A DNA stretch of 64,000 bases from Thalassotalea agarivorans (GCF_030295955.1 NZ_AP027363.1:3077046-3141045), one strand, 5' to 3'. Shown: positions 18,248-26,504, counted from the first letter of the stretch. Translations and numbers: made by a program. The notes: a model not told the origin generated them from the letters alone.

Positions 18248-18904
18248 TCAAGAAACGTCACCTGCTTCGCCAACTTCAAGTTGACTAATTGCAATCACCG
18301 CTTGTGTGCGATTGCGGACATTTAGTTTTCTAAAAATCGCAGTAGCGTGAGCTTTGATAGTTGCTTCAGACACGTTTAAGTCGTAGGCGATTTGCTTATT
18401 AAGCAGCCCCTGAGCAAACATCATTAATATCTTATATTGCTGCTGTGTTAACGAGGCAACACGTTCAGCGATTTCAGCATGGCCTGCATCCATTGACTGG
18501 TTTTGGTAGTTTTTGGGTAGCCACACATCACCCATTAAAATCGAATTAATTGCAGAGATAATGTCTTCAACTGGTGTTGATTTTGGCACATAACCAGCGG
18601 CGCCATAAGAAACAGCTTGTGAAATAGTGTCATTGTCTTCATGGGCTGACACCACAACAACAGGAATTTGCGGAAAATGATTGCGTACGTAGATTAGCGT
18701 ACTAAAACCGTGAGCACCCGGAATGTTGAGATCAAGCAGCAGTAAATCGGCATCACTGTTGCTTTGTAATAAAGCTTCAAGCGCAGGAATCGTTTGCGCT
18801 TCTAGCCAGCTTGTTTGTGAAAATTGCGGCTTAAGTGCGCCAAGTAATGCCTGACGAAACAAGGGATGGTCGTCTGCTATTATAATTTTTTCGGGCTGAA
18901 ACAT
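18248..18904 (-). CDS. LuxR-family response regulator, CrbR-like
   Basis: 218-residue NarL/LuxR-type regulator: receiver domain (about 5-125) with acidic pair ADDHPLF, phospho-acceptor Asp58 (LLLLDLNIPG) and switch Lys in YVPKST; C-terminal helix-turn-helix (about 150-205) with NKQIAYDLNVSEATIKAHATAIFRKL. It is convergent with the SSF-kinase gene, 25 bp apart, and is its likely phosphotransfer partner. In relatives this pair switches on acs. It is clearly paralogous to the regulator at 46799-47473, which has the same layout and the same arrangement with its kinase. Confidence 0.88.
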   Translation of the reverse strand: MFQPEKIIIADDHPLFRQALLGALKPQFSQTSWLEAQTIPALEALLQSNSDADLLLLDLNIPGAHGFSTLIYVRNHFPQIPVVVVSAHEDNDTISQAVSYGAAGYVPKSTPVEDIISAINSILMGDVWLPKNYQNQSMDAGHAEIAERVASLTQQQYKILMMFAQGLLNKQIAYDLNVSEATIKAHATAIFRKLNVRNRTQAVIAISQLEVGEAGDVS

Positions 18905-18917
18905 AGCGGTAATTCCA

Positions 18918-18954
18918 CAAAAATCCTAGGGTTATCTTATCGAATAACCCCAGG
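18918..18954 (-). terminator. Rho-independent terminator of pepD
   Basis: On the minus strand an 11-bp stem (CCTGGGGTTAT / ATAACCCTAGG, one G-T pair, 8-nt loop; 18925-18954) is followed by ATTTTTG. It separates pepD from the response regulator, 21 bp before the latter's ATG. Confidence 0.8.
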
Positions 18955-18965
18955 AATACAATAGC

Positions 18966-20423
18966 TTACTTTTCAGGGGTATTAGCAAGCGTTGCAATCA
19001 ACAATTGCCAGTATTGCTCGACTGTTGCTATCTCTACCTTTTCATCCGGTGAATGTGGGAATTTGATGGTCGGCCCAAACGATACCATGTCCCAATGAGG
19101 ATAAGCCGTTTTAAACAAACCACATTCTAAACCAGCGTGAATCACCATTACTTCTGGAATCTTACCGAACAAAGATTGATAGGTATCGCGCACCGTATTC
19201 ATGATGGCTGAATCTGTATCTGGTTTCCAACCCGGGTAAGCGCCCGAAAAGGTCATCGTAGCACCTGCCAAGTCAAATACAGATTGCACCTGCTCTTGCG
19301 CCGACAAGCGGCCATCGTCATGCAAGCTGCGAATTAAAGTTAAAGCAACAAATTTATTGCCCTTGCAACGCATAACGCCCAAGTTTAACGACGTTTCTAC
19401 GATGCCTTCAATATCATCACTCATGCGAAGTACGCCATTAGGGCATGCGTTTAAACCGTTAAGAATATTGCTTTGGATGTCTGCCTGCCAACAATGGTCA
19501 AAGGTTTCAGGTGAAATCAATAACATCGTCAGGTCATTTTCGATAACAGCCAGATTCTGCTGTATTTGCGCAAGATGCTTCGCTACCGCTGCTTTTACAG
19601 CATCAACATGCTCTGGTGCGACAACAAAACTTGCATTAGCTTCTCGCGGAATGGCATTGCGTAAACTGCCGCCATTAAGCTCAGTTAAGCGTATACCAAA
19701 TTGGTGGCTAAGCTGTGTTAAACAGCGCACCAGTAATTTACACGCGTTCGCTCTGCCGGTATGGATATCAACGCCAGAATGGCCGCCTTTTAAACCCGAA
19801 ATAGATAAATTGAATGATTGCCAAGTCGCGGGGACATCGTCAAAAGCTAGCGCAAAGCTCGCTTCACCATCGATACCACCTGCGCAGCCCATGTAGACTT
19901 CGCCTTCTTGCTCAGAGTCGGTATTAATTAAAATATCACCCTCTAACCAACCAGCTTCTAGTCCAAAGGCGCCAGACATGCCTGCTTCTTCATCAATTGT
20001 CACCAACACTTCTAATGGGCCATGCGGTACATCGTCACTGGCCAATACTGCCAATGCAGAAGCCAAACCAATACCATTATCAGCGCCTAGCGTTGTGCCT
20101 TCAGCAGTCACCCATTCGCCGTCAATATATGGTTTGATTGGGTCGGTTAGAAAATCATGTGCAGTGTCATTATTCTTTTGTGGCACCATATCCATATGGG
20201 CTTGCAATATAACCCCTTTACGCGATTCCATGCCCGGCGTTGCTGGCTTTTTAATAAAAAGATTGCCAACACTATCTTCTTTTACCGATAACCCTTGTGC
20301 CTTAGCCCAAGATTGGATCCATGCGGATATTTTTTGCTCGTGTTTTGACGGATGCGGTATTGAACAGATGTGTTCAAAAAGTTGCCATAACTTGTTAGGC
20401 GCGAGCTCAGATAATGTCGCCAC
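18966..20423 (-). CDS. pepD: Aminoacyl-histidine dipeptidase / cytosol non-specific dipeptidase
   Basis: 485-residue M20-family zinc dipeptidase (E. coli PepD is 485), cytosolic, hydrolysing Xaa-His and many other dipeptides. Metal-site motifs are QAHMDMVPQ (His76, Asp78), LGADNGIGLAS (Asp115), TIDEEAGMSG (catalytic Glu145 and Glu146), NTDSEQEGE, and a C-terminal His in KFPHSPDEKVE. The lid-domain insertion is complete. It sits 28 bp downstream of slmA in the same direction and ends in its own terminator. Confidence 0.95.
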   Translation of the reverse strand: MATLSELAPNKLWQLFEHICSIPHPSKHEQKISAWIQSWAKAQGLSVKEDSVGNLFIKKPATPGMESRKGVILQAHMDMVPQKNNDTAHDFLTDPIKPYIDGEWVTAEGTTLGADNGIGLASALAVLASDDVPHGPLEVLVTIDEEAGMSGAFGLEAGWLEGDILINTDSEQEGEVYMGCAGGIDGEASFALAFDDVPATWQSFNLSISGLKGGHSGVDIHTGRANACKLLVRCLTQLSHQFGIRLTELNGGSLRNAIPREANASFVVAPEHVDAVKAAVAKHLAQIQQNLAVIENDLTMLLISPETFDHCWQADIQSNILNGLNACPNGVLRMSDDIEGIVETSLNLGVMRCKGNKFVALTLIRSLHDDGRLSAQEQVQSVFDLAGATMTFSGAYPGWKPDTDSAIMNTVRDTYQSLFGKIPEVMVIHAGLECGLFKTAYPHWDMVSFGPTIKFPHSPDEKVEIATVEQYWQLLIATLANTPEK

Positions 20424-20451
20424 GTAATTCTCCTCTAAACCGCAGGAAGAA

Positions 20452-21036
20452 CTATTTTCCTGCCATTAAAAATTGCCATTGTTCGTTAAAATCGGCGCTT
20501 GGTTTCTTATCAAAACCACTGCGCACGTATTGAGTAATTTTGCCTTCTGCATAAGACACAAGTAAATTTGCCAATGCTTGCTCTGCAATCGCAAATTCTT
20601 GACCGTCTCTAAGTTTACGCTCTCTGATCACTTGTTTAAATTGCGATTCGAGTTTTTCGAAGAATTGATGGATGCGCGTGCGTAAACGTTCGTTTTCACC
20701 TACCAAGGCATCGCCCGCTAATAAACGGCACATACCCGGGTTACGTTCTGAAAAGACCAACAGAACATGCATGATATGTGAGCAACGTGTTACCGCTTCT
20801 TTGTGGTCAGTTAGAATGATATTAATACGAGTAAAAATTGAATCTTCAATGAAATCAATCAACCCCTCAAACATACGGGCTTTAGACGGGAAATGACGAT
20901 ATAGTGCAGCCTCAGAAACACCGACCTCTGACGCGAGTTTAGCGGTGGTAATGCGTTGCCCCGGCATAGTTTCCAACATCAACGCAAGGCTTTGTAATAT
21001 TTGTTCTTTTCTACTTGGTTTTGGATTTGCGGTCAT
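20452..21036 (-). CDS. slmA: Nucleoid occlusion factor SlmA (TetR fold)
   Basis: 194-residue TetR-fold DNA-binding protein that blocks FtsZ ring assembly over the nucleoid when bound to its chromosomal sites. The N-terminal HTH (about 28-55) reads [36 protein letters not shown]; the C-terminal helical core with [21 protein letters not shown] is typical of SlmA and distinguishes it from metabolic TetR regulators. In many gammaproteobacteria dut lies between slmA and coaBC; here the two are separated by only 123 bp with no dut. Confidence 0.95.
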   Translation of the reverse strand: MTANPKPSRKEQILQSLALMLETMPGQRITTAKLASEVGVSEAALYRHFPSKARMFEGLIDFIEDSIFTRINIILTDHKEAVTRCSHIMHVLLVFSERNPGMCRLLAGDALVGENERLRTRIHQFFEKLESQFKQVIRERKLRDGQEFAIAEQALANLLVSYAEGKITQYVRSGFDKKPSADFNEQWQFLMAGK

Positions 21037-21159
21037 TTTGTTCTCAGTATAATTGACTCATGGTTACTAAAAATACGAGGTTGGTCGATGTGTGGTTCAA
21101 TTGCATGAATAAAGCAAAACGCTTACCAACTTCGTAAGAATATTGAATATGACTAATTG

Positions 21160-22353
21160 CTAACTACGTTTCTCGGCGATGAGTTTAACCAGTTGGGTTG
21201 CCACCATAGCCTTGTCAGCAAGCGGTATCTCTGTTGACGAATCTTTATCAAACACAGTTAATGCGTTTTGATTCGCATTAAATCCTTGCGTTGCAATAGA
21301 TACGTCGTTGGCGCATATCATATCTAATTTTTTCGATGTCAGTTTACCTAAAGCATAGGTTTCGACATCTTGCGTCTCGGCAGCAAAGCCAACCACAAAA
21401 GGTTTGTTCGCTTTCGCTGCCACATCTTTCACTATATCGGGGTTTCGTACAAGTGAAATTGACATGTCTTGTGATGATTTTTTCATTTTTTGTGGTGCGA
21501 TATCGGCAGCGCGATAGTCAGCAACAGCCGCACACGCAATAAAAACATCAGCATTGTCAGATTGCTTCATGGCCGCCTGATGCATTTGCTCTGCCGATTC
21601 TACATTAATTACCTTACAACCTGCAGGTGCACTGATAGACACAGGACCAGAAATAATAGTTACGTTAGCACCTGCATTGACCGCAGCTTGCGCAATTGCG
21701 TAGCCCATTTTACCGGAGCTATGATTAGAGATGTACCTTACTGGATCAATGGCTTCTCGCGTTGGACCTGCTGTTATCACCCAATGCTGTCCGCCCAACG
21801 TTTTTTCTTGGAAAAAAAGCAAGGTTAGTTCAACAAGTTCTGGTACATCTAGCATGCGTCCAGCACCTATATCGCCACATGCTTGGTCGCCTACGCCAGG
21901 TCCCCAAACGGTAACACCACGCGATACTAATGTATCCATGTTGTGCTGTGTTGCGCTAGCCTTCCACATTTGTTGGTTCATCGCTGGCGCGACAACAATA
22001 GGCGCGGCTGTTGCTAAACAAATCGTGGTAAGTAAATCTGATGCTAAGCCGTGACTTACTTTCGCCAACGTATCAGCTGTAGCAGGCGCAATGATCACTA
22101 CATCTGCCCATTTAGCGAGTTCGATATGGCCCATTGCCAGTTCTGCTTGCGGGTCGAGTAATGAATCAGATACAGGATTTGCCGACACTGCTTGCAATGT
22201 AAGCGGTGTTATAAATGCTTTCGCACCCTCGGTCATAACCACACGCACATCTGCGCCATGGTCTTTTAGACGTCGAACGAATTCAGGTGCCTTGTATGCA
22301 GCAATGCCGCCGGTGACACCTAATACTATGTTTTTACCCTGTAGTTCTTGCAT
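21160..22353 (-). CDS. coaBC: Bifunctional phosphopantothenoylcysteine decarboxylase / phosphopantothenate-cysteine ligase
   Basis: 397-residue fusion performing steps 2 and 3 of coenzyme A synthesis: CTP-dependent joining of 4'-phosphopantothenate to cysteine, then FMN-dependent decarboxylation. The N-terminal CoaC half (1-190) has the flavin-fold start [10 protein letters not shown], the active-site [18 protein letters not shown] and the [10 protein letters not shown] flap Cys. The CoaB half (190-397) has [22 protein letters not shown] and a KMKKS...VRNPDIV lysine region. It is divergent from radC, with 95 bp between. Confidence 0.96.
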   Translation of the reverse strand: MQELQGKNIVLGVTGGIAAYKAPEFVRRLKDHGADVRVVMTEGAKAFITPLTLQAVSANPVSDSLLDPQAELAMGHIELAKWADVVIIAPATADTLAKVSHGLASDLLTTICLATAAPIVVAPAMNQQMWKASATQHNMDTLVSRGVTVWGPGVGDQACGDIGAGRMLDVPELVELTLLFFQEKTLGGQHWVITAGPTREAIDPVRYISNHSSGKMGYAIAQAAVNAGANVTIISGPVSISAPAGCKVINVESAEQMHQAAMKQSDNADVFIACAAVADYRAADIAPQKMKKSSQDMSISLVRNPDIVKDVAAKANKPFVVGFAAETQDVETYALGKLTSKKLDMICANDVSIATQGFNANQNALTVFDKDSSTEIPLADKAMVATQLVKLIAEKRS

Positions 22354-22448
22354 AAGCTGCTATGCTTTAAAAGCACATCACATTTAACTAAAAGTGCGCA
22401 TACAATACCATTTATCCCTAACAGGTTAAAATAATTGTCGAGGCAAGG

Positions 22449-23138
22449 ATGCTAAATACGATAAAAAATTGGCCCAAACAGCAACGGCCAAGAGAAAAAC
22501 TGCTGCAATATGGCGCCCAGAGTTTAAGTGACGCTGAACTACTCGCTATATTTCTCAGGACAGGAATTAAAGGCTGCAATGCGGTGGAATTAGCTCAACG
22601 AGTGATCACCCAATGTGGTTCTCTGCAAGCGCTGTTACAAAGTGATTTAAACGCCTTTTGTCATATTAAAGGATTAGGAAAAGCTAAGTATGTGCAGTTG
22701 CAAGCATGCTTAGAGTTTAGCCGCAGGTACTTGCAAGAATCTATGGTTGAACAAGCCACTTTAACAAGTCCTTCACAAAGCTATGACTTTCTTAAAGCCG
22801 CACTCAAGCATGAAACGCGTGAAGTATTTGCTCTGTTGTTACTCAATAACCAGCATAAAGTCCTGCGTTTTGACAAGTTATTCTATGGCACAATTGACGC
22901 AGCGGCGGTGTATCCTCGCATCGTTGTACAGCACGCTTTAAGCCATAACGCGGCTGCAGTTATCTTTTGCCACAATCATCCCTCGGGCATTGCAGAAGCA
23001 AGCCATGCCGACGAAGCGCTGACGCATACACTAGTGCAAGCGCTTAAACTCGTTGATATACGCACGCTCGACCATATTATTGTGGCCGGTCACCTATGTT
23101 ATTCCTTTGCTGAACAAGGAAAATTACCGAATTTTTGA
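22449..23138 (+). CDS. radC: RadC / MPN-JAB domain protein
   Basis: 229-residue RadC-family protein, historically called DNA repair protein but of unsettled function. The N-terminal helix-hairpin-helix region (about 10-75, PREKLLQYGAQSLSDAELLAIFLRTG, FCHIKGLGKAKYVQLQ) is followed by the JAB/MPN metalloprotease-like domain with the EVFALLLLNNQHKVL strand and the zinc motif FCHNHPSGIAEASHADEALT. All metal-binding residues (HNH...SxxD) are present. In E. coli radC directly precedes rpmB; here a three-gene cassette intervenes. Confidence 0.93.
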   Translation: MLNTIKNWPKQQRPREKLLQYGAQSLSDAELLAIFLRTGIKGCNAVELAQRVITQCGSLQALLQSDLNAFCHIKGLGKAKYVQLQACLEFSRRYLQESMVEQATLTSPSQSYDFLKAALKHETREVFALLLLNNQHKVLRFDKLFYGTIDAAAVYPRIVVQHALSHNAAAVIFCHNHPSGIAEASHADEALTHTLVQALKLVDIRTLDHIIVAGHLCYSFAEQGKLPNF

Positions 23139-23230
23139 ACAAATTCAATATTAACTGTTGCATCAAAAGGCAATGACAGTTAATTTACAAAGTTGAAACA
23201 AAAATAAAAAGACAGTTAAAAGGTGTTCAG

Positions 23231-23548
23231 ATGACTGATAGTAGTAATGAAGATGTAGAACGTCGTCAATCTATCCGCCTCGATATGGAAAAAGAGATAG
23301 TCGACATCCAATGGACTGATGAAAACAACAACACGCGCATGAAAAAAGTTGCCTGCGTTGATATTTCACGTGCAGGTATCAAATTAGATTGCGATCAAGA
23401 TATTCCTCTCGAAACCCGAGTACAAGTAACGTTAAAACCTAATACTGATGGTAGCCAAGAGCTCGGCGGCACTGTAGCGCGCTGTATCCAGCAAGACAAT
23501 GGTTGGTTCGACATTGCGTTGGCTTGGGATGAAGGTTCTTCCATTTAA
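23231..23548 (+). CDS. PilZ-domain protein
   Basis: 105-residue small protein consisting of one PilZ-like domain, a fold that often binds cyclic di-GMP. The N-terminal arginine cluster ERRQSIRLD (RxxxR) and the CVDISRAGIKL segment (D/NxSxxG) are both present, so c-di-GMP binding is plausible. It has no signal or membrane segment. It is 42 bp upstream of the ParA-like ATPase gene on the same strand, and the three genes 23231-24704 are likely one transcript. Function beyond a c-di-GMP effector is unknown. Confidence 0.8.
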   Translation: MTDSSNEDVERRQSIRLDMEKEIVDIQWTDENNNTRMKKVACVDISRAGIKLDCDQDIPLETRVQVTLKPNTDGSQELGGTVARCIQQDNGWFDIALAWDEGSSI

Positions 23549-23590
23549 CTTCAGCCCCCCAAGAAGTAGTAGTATAAGGAATTTAGAAAA

Positions 23591-24259
23591 ATGATGATTT
23601 TGGTAGGTGGCGAAAAGGGCGGTAGTGGTAAAAGCTGTTTAGCGCAGAACCTTGCTGTGTACTTCGCACGAGATAAAAATGCCATCGTGCTTATGGTCGA
23701 TTGTGACCCGCAAAGAACGACTTCCGACTGGATTCAGGCGCGTAATTCAGATCCGTCTTTACCGGCAATAAATTGTATTCAGTTATACGGCAAAATCCGT
23801 AATGACTTGCTAAGCTTAAATGAACATTATGATTACGTGATCGTGGATTGTGGTGGTCAAGATAACTTAGCACTTCGTGCTGCTATGTCTGTAGCAGACC
23901 ACGTACTTATTCCACTGCGTCCTAAGCGCCGTGACTTAAAAACAGTACCACATATGGAAGATATGCTAAGTACATGTAAGATGGTTAACCCTAAAATGCT
24001 AGCCTCTTTCATTCTTACGCAATGCCCTTCTTTGCCTAATCAAGCAAATCGCATTTTAGAAGCGAAAGAAGTGTGTAATTCATATGGTGTAAATGTGCTT
24101 GACGGCGTGACGTTTAGCCGTAATATCTATGATGATAGTGAAGAAGCTGGTTCATCTGTACTTGAAGCAGAACCTAACGGTAAAGCGGCTGGCGAAATCA
24201 CTGGAATCGCAGAAGAAATTTTAGCCATGAAACCGGACGACTCCCATGAGTTTAACTGA
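23591..24259 (+). CDS. ParA/MinD-like partition ATPase
   Basis: 222-residue ParA-family (deviant Walker) ATPase. The Walker A EKGGSGKS starts at residue 8 with signature Lys9 and Lys14; Walker A' is VDCDPQRTTSDW; the Walker B-like strand is YVIVDCGGQDN. There is no N-terminal DNA-binding extension, so it is of the short type Ib form found in ParF/ParG-like plasmid systems and in chromosomal positioning systems. It overlaps the following gene by 14 bp, a sign of tight coupling to a cognate partner. The chromosomal setting between radC and rpmB, without replication genes, argues for a cell-positioning role rather than plasmid partition. Confidence 0.88.
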   Translation: MMILVGGEKGGSGKSCLAQNLAVYFARDKNAIVLMVDCDPQRTTSDWIQARNSDPSLPAINCIQLYGKIRNDLLSLNEHYDYVIVDCGGQDNLALRAAMSVADHVLIPLRPKRRDLKTVPHMEDMLSTCKMVNPKMLASFILTQCPSLPNQANRILEAKEVCNSYGVNVLDGVTFSRNIYDDSEEAGSSVLEAEPNGKAAGEITGIAEEILAMKPDDSHEFN

Positions 24260-24704
24260 TCTAAAGAAATCTAAAACTGACAAAGGCAAGAAAAAGTCCT
24301 TTACTGTTGATGAATTTATTTCAGATTCTGAAAACTATGCTAAAGGTACGCCTGAGATAGTTAACGAAGGTAAACCGGTTGTTGAAGATGTAGATTTAGC
24401 AGCAACCATTGCTGACGCCCAAAAAATGGCAGAAAATAAGGTAAATACGCCTTCGCCACAAGTATCGTCAGCGCCAAAACCACCGGTAGTAGGTCAAGCG
24501 GTAACACCTAACCCTAAATATAAGCAAAACAGACACTTTAAGCACGCAACCTTTACGCTAAGTAAAGAAGTGATTGAAGAGTTAAATCGCATGTCGGTAG
24601 AAACCAAGCTTGCTAAATCGCTGATTATTCGCCTCTTGATTAATCATACTAGCGATCAGGATCTTATTGATCTTGCGCAGGATCAGAGTGAAAATATCGA
24701 TTGA
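24246..24704 (+). CDS. ParA-partner protein with ribbon-helix-helix-like C-terminus
   Basis: 152 residues. A basic N-terminal tail (MSLTDLKKSKTDKGKKKSF) is followed by a TVDEFISDSENYAKG segment, a long low-complexity Pro/Ser/Val-rich linker (about 45-95) and a compact C-terminal part, ATFTLSKEVIEELNRMSVETKLAKSLIIRLLINH, whose strand-helix-helix pattern suggests a ribbon-helix-helix DNA-binding or dimerisation domain. This layout recalls ParG-type partners, whose flexible basic tail stimulates ParA ATPase. The 14-bp overlap with the ATPase gene supports a partnership. Family assignment is from pattern only. Confidence 0.75.
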   Translation: MSLTDLKKSKTDKGKKKSFTVDEFISDSENYAKGTPEIVNEGKPVVEDVDLAATIADAQKMAENKVNTPSPQVSSAPKPPVVGQAVTPNPKYKQNRHFKHATFTLSKEVIEELNRMSVETKLAKSLIIRLLINHTSDQDLIDLAQDQSENID

Positions 24705-24941
24705 AAGGGTTTGGGTGCCTGGATTTACCAGGAATTACCTTTATAAAGACAAATCTCAAGTAAAAAAATAAGCCGTAACTTATTGATTTTATATTAGTTA
24801 AGATCAAAGTTCGGCTAATTTTTGATTTAGGCTAGATTTCAGCAATTTCTTTCACTATAATATGCCACCTTTTTCAGGATCCCAAGGCGACGGCCGAGGG
24901 GAAGTAAAGCTCGAGCTGAAATTAATTTTGGAGTGACTCAC
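24705..24941 (+). promoter_or_regulatory. rpmB promoter and structured leader
   Basis: A perfect -10 box TATAAT (24857-24862) begins a leader of about 70 nt before rpmB. TTTCAG (24872-24877) can pair with CTGAAA (24916-24921), enclosing a GATCCC...GGGG arm and an AGCTCGAGCT palindrome; this is a plausible structured leader. Upstream, a small CCTGG/CCAGG hairpin (24718-24732) follows the ParA-partner gene but lacks a clear T run. The ribosome site GGAG (24930-24933) is 8 nt before the rpmB ATG. Confidence 0.55.
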
Positions 24942-25178
24942 ATGTCTAGAATTTGCCAAGTAACTGGCAAAAAACCAGTTGTAGGGAACAATCGTTCTCA
25001 CGCTAGAAACGCGACACGTCGTCGTTTCTTACCTAACCTTCAATCTCACCGTTTTTGGGTTGAGAGCGAAAACCGTTTCGTTAAATTACGTTTAACTCCG
25101 AAAGGAATGCGTATTATTGACAAAAAAGGTATCGATGCAGTATTAGCTGACATCCGTGCCCGCGGTGAGAAAATCTAA
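24942..25178 (+). CDS. rpmB: 50S ribosomal protein L28
   Basis: 78-residue large-subunit ribosomal protein L28, beginning [21 protein letters not shown] and continuing with the basic [20 protein letters not shown] segment diagnostic of the bacterial protein. I placed the start at the ATG at 24942 because GGAG lies 8 nt upstream; the in-frame GTG at 24933 overlaps that ribosome site. It is followed after 9 bp by rpmG, the standard two-gene operon. Confidence 0.97.
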   Translation: MSRICQVTGKKPVVGNNRSHARNATRRRFLPNLQSHRFWVESENRFVKLRLTPKGMRIIDKKGIDAVLADIRARGEKI

Positions 25179-25187
25179 GGAACCATT

Positions 25188-25343
25188 ATGCGCGATAAAA
25201 TTCGTTTAGTTTCTAGTGCAGGTACAGGTCATTTTTATACTACTGACAAGAATAAAAAGACTATGCCTGAAAAAATGGAAATCAAAAAATTTGATCCTAA
25301 AGCACGTAAACACGTGATGTACAAAGAAGCAAAAATCAAGTAA
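25188..25343 (+). CDS. rpmG: 50S ribosomal protein L33
   Basis: 51-residue ribosomal protein L33, starting [20 protein letters not shown] and ending in the basic [19 protein letters not shown] segment. It lacks the Cys pairs of zinc-binding L33 forms, so it is the zinc-free type usual in gammaproteobacteria. It lies 9 bp after rpmB with ribosome site AAGGA, and is followed by a strong terminator. Confidence 0.97.
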   Translation: MRDKIRLVSSAGTGHFYTTDKNKKTMPEKMEIKKFDPKARKHVMYKEAKIK

Positions 25344-25364
25344 TTGTTTCTTTCAGGAATGCAA

Positions 25365-25388
25365 AAACCCAGCCTCGGCTGGGTTTTT
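25365..25388 (+). terminator. Rho-independent terminator of rpmB-rpmG
   Basis: AAACCCAGC-CTCG-GCTGGGTTT, a 9-bp perfect stem ending in a run of six T's, 21 bp after the rpmG stop. Confidence 0.93.
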
Positions 25389-25420
25389 TATTGCCTAAAA
25401 TTTATGTTTACTTTCTTTAC

Positions 25421-25439
25421 AAGGACAGGCACTGTAACC
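25421..25439. repeat. REP-like motif copy
   Basis: AAGGACAGGCACTGTAACC, a diverged single copy of the GGGACAGTCACC-type motif, in the gap between rpmG and the TraB/GumN gene. Confidence 0.4.
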
Positions 25440-25493
25440 ACTATAATTTGCGCTTACGCATTTTTATCTCACCAATTAAATAGGACGTAATCA

Positions 25494-26369
25494 ATGAGTA
25501 AACTTTTCTTCACCAGACTACTGATGCTAACCACTTTCTTTATCAGTAGCGTATCACTTGCACAAACCTCCATTTGGAAAGTCAGTAAAGGCGACGACTA
25601 TTTTTATCTAGGTGGCACCATCCATATGTTGAGTGCATCTGATCATCCTCTACCATCACAATATGCTGAGGCGTACAAAGCATCGAATAGTATTATTTTT
25701 GAAACAGACTTAGACGCCACTACAGATCCACAATTTCAAGCGAAAATGATGCAGATGATTTCATACCAGGATGGACGCACGCTTGATTCAGAACTAACAG
25801 AAGAAACCTACAAGCGTTTAAAGGCATTCACTGACAGCCGCGAAATCCCATTAGATATGTTCAAAACGCTTAAGCCTTGGGGCGTAACTTTAATGATCAC
25901 TGTTCTAGAGTACCAACGCTTAGGTATGATGCCGACCTATGGCATAGACAATTACTTCAATGTTTTAGCCAAGCAAGACGGTAAAAAAATTGGCGGTTTG
26001 GAAACACCTGAAGAGCAGTTAGGGTTCCTTTCATCAATGGGCACAATTGAACCAAATAAATCAGTGAACTACACATTAAGAGATTTAGAGCGTTTGCCTG
26101 AATTTATCGAATCAATGAAACAAACATGGCGCTCAGGCGAACTAGAAAAGTTCAGTGAGCACGCTTTTATTGAAGAAATGAAAACAGAATATCCAGCCGT
26201 TTATAATGCGTTGCTTAAAACTCGAAACAACAACTGGATTGCACCTCTTCAAGCCTTATCAAATAATGGTGATACCGAGTTTGTACTAGTCGGTGCAATG
26301 CACATTCCTGGCGAAGATGGCTTGCTTACTTTATTAAAAGCTAAAGGTTATACCTTAGAGCAGCTATAG
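25494..26369 (+). CDS. TraB/GumN family protein, secreted
   Basis: 291 residues with a Sec signal peptide (about 1-23, cleavage after SLA). The mature part matches the TraB/GumN family: an N-terminal WKVSKGDDYFYLGGTIHMLSASDHPLP with the conserved GTxH motif, a central helical region and a C-terminal VLVGAMHIPGEDGLLTLLKAKGY motif with a second conserved GAxH. These two motifs are proposed to form a metal-binding, protease-like site; activity in bacteria is unproven. It is monocistronic, bounded by terminators on both sides. Confidence 0.88.
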   Translation: MSKLFFTRLLMLTTFFISSVSLAQTSIWKVSKGDDYFYLGGTIHMLSASDHPLPSQYAEAYKASNSIIFETDLDATTDPQFQAKMMQMISYQDGRTLDSELTEETYKRLKAFTDSREIPLDMFKTLKPWGVTLMITVLEYQRLGMMPTYGIDNYFNVLAKQDGKKIGGLETPEEQLGFLSSMGTIEPNKSVNYTLRDLERLPEFIESMKQTWRSGELEKFSEHAFIEEMKTEYPAVYNALLKTRNNNWIAPLQALSNNGDTEFVLVGAMHIPGEDGLLTLLKAKGYTLEQL

Positions 26370-26383
26370 CATGTGAAATAACC

Positions 26384-26412
26384 AAAAAAAGCGACGTTAA
26401 GTCGCTTTTTTT
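26384..26412. terminator. Rho-independent terminator after the TraB/GumN gene
   Basis: A7-GCGAC-gttaa-GTCGC-T7: a symmetric stem flanked by A and T runs, able to work in both directions, 14 bp after the stop codon. Confidence 0.88.
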
Positions 26413-26482
26413 ATCTCTGCAAAACTCCATTTACTAAAAAGAAACAATAACTTAGATATTCAAATAAGGCATATATATTGAT

Positions 26483-26504
26483 AAAGGTGACTGTCCCTGT
26501 AAGG
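26483..26504. repeat. REP-like motif copy
   Basis: AAAGGTGACTGTCCCTGTAA lies between the TraB/GumN gene and mutM; it is a single copy of the scattered motif. Confidence 0.55.

Noticed and set aside
19357-19896. Long open frame antisense to pepD
   Set aside because: It mirrors the pepD reading frame, has no domain character or ribosome site, and pepD itself is certain. The same applies to antisense frames over acs (3707-4069), the symporter (13664-14107) and the first kinase (15237-15623).
23231-24704. ParA-like gene as a sign of an integrated plasmid or element
   Set aside because: No integrase, relaxase, replication initiator, direct-repeat attachment sites or shift in base composition; flanks are normal housekeeping genes.
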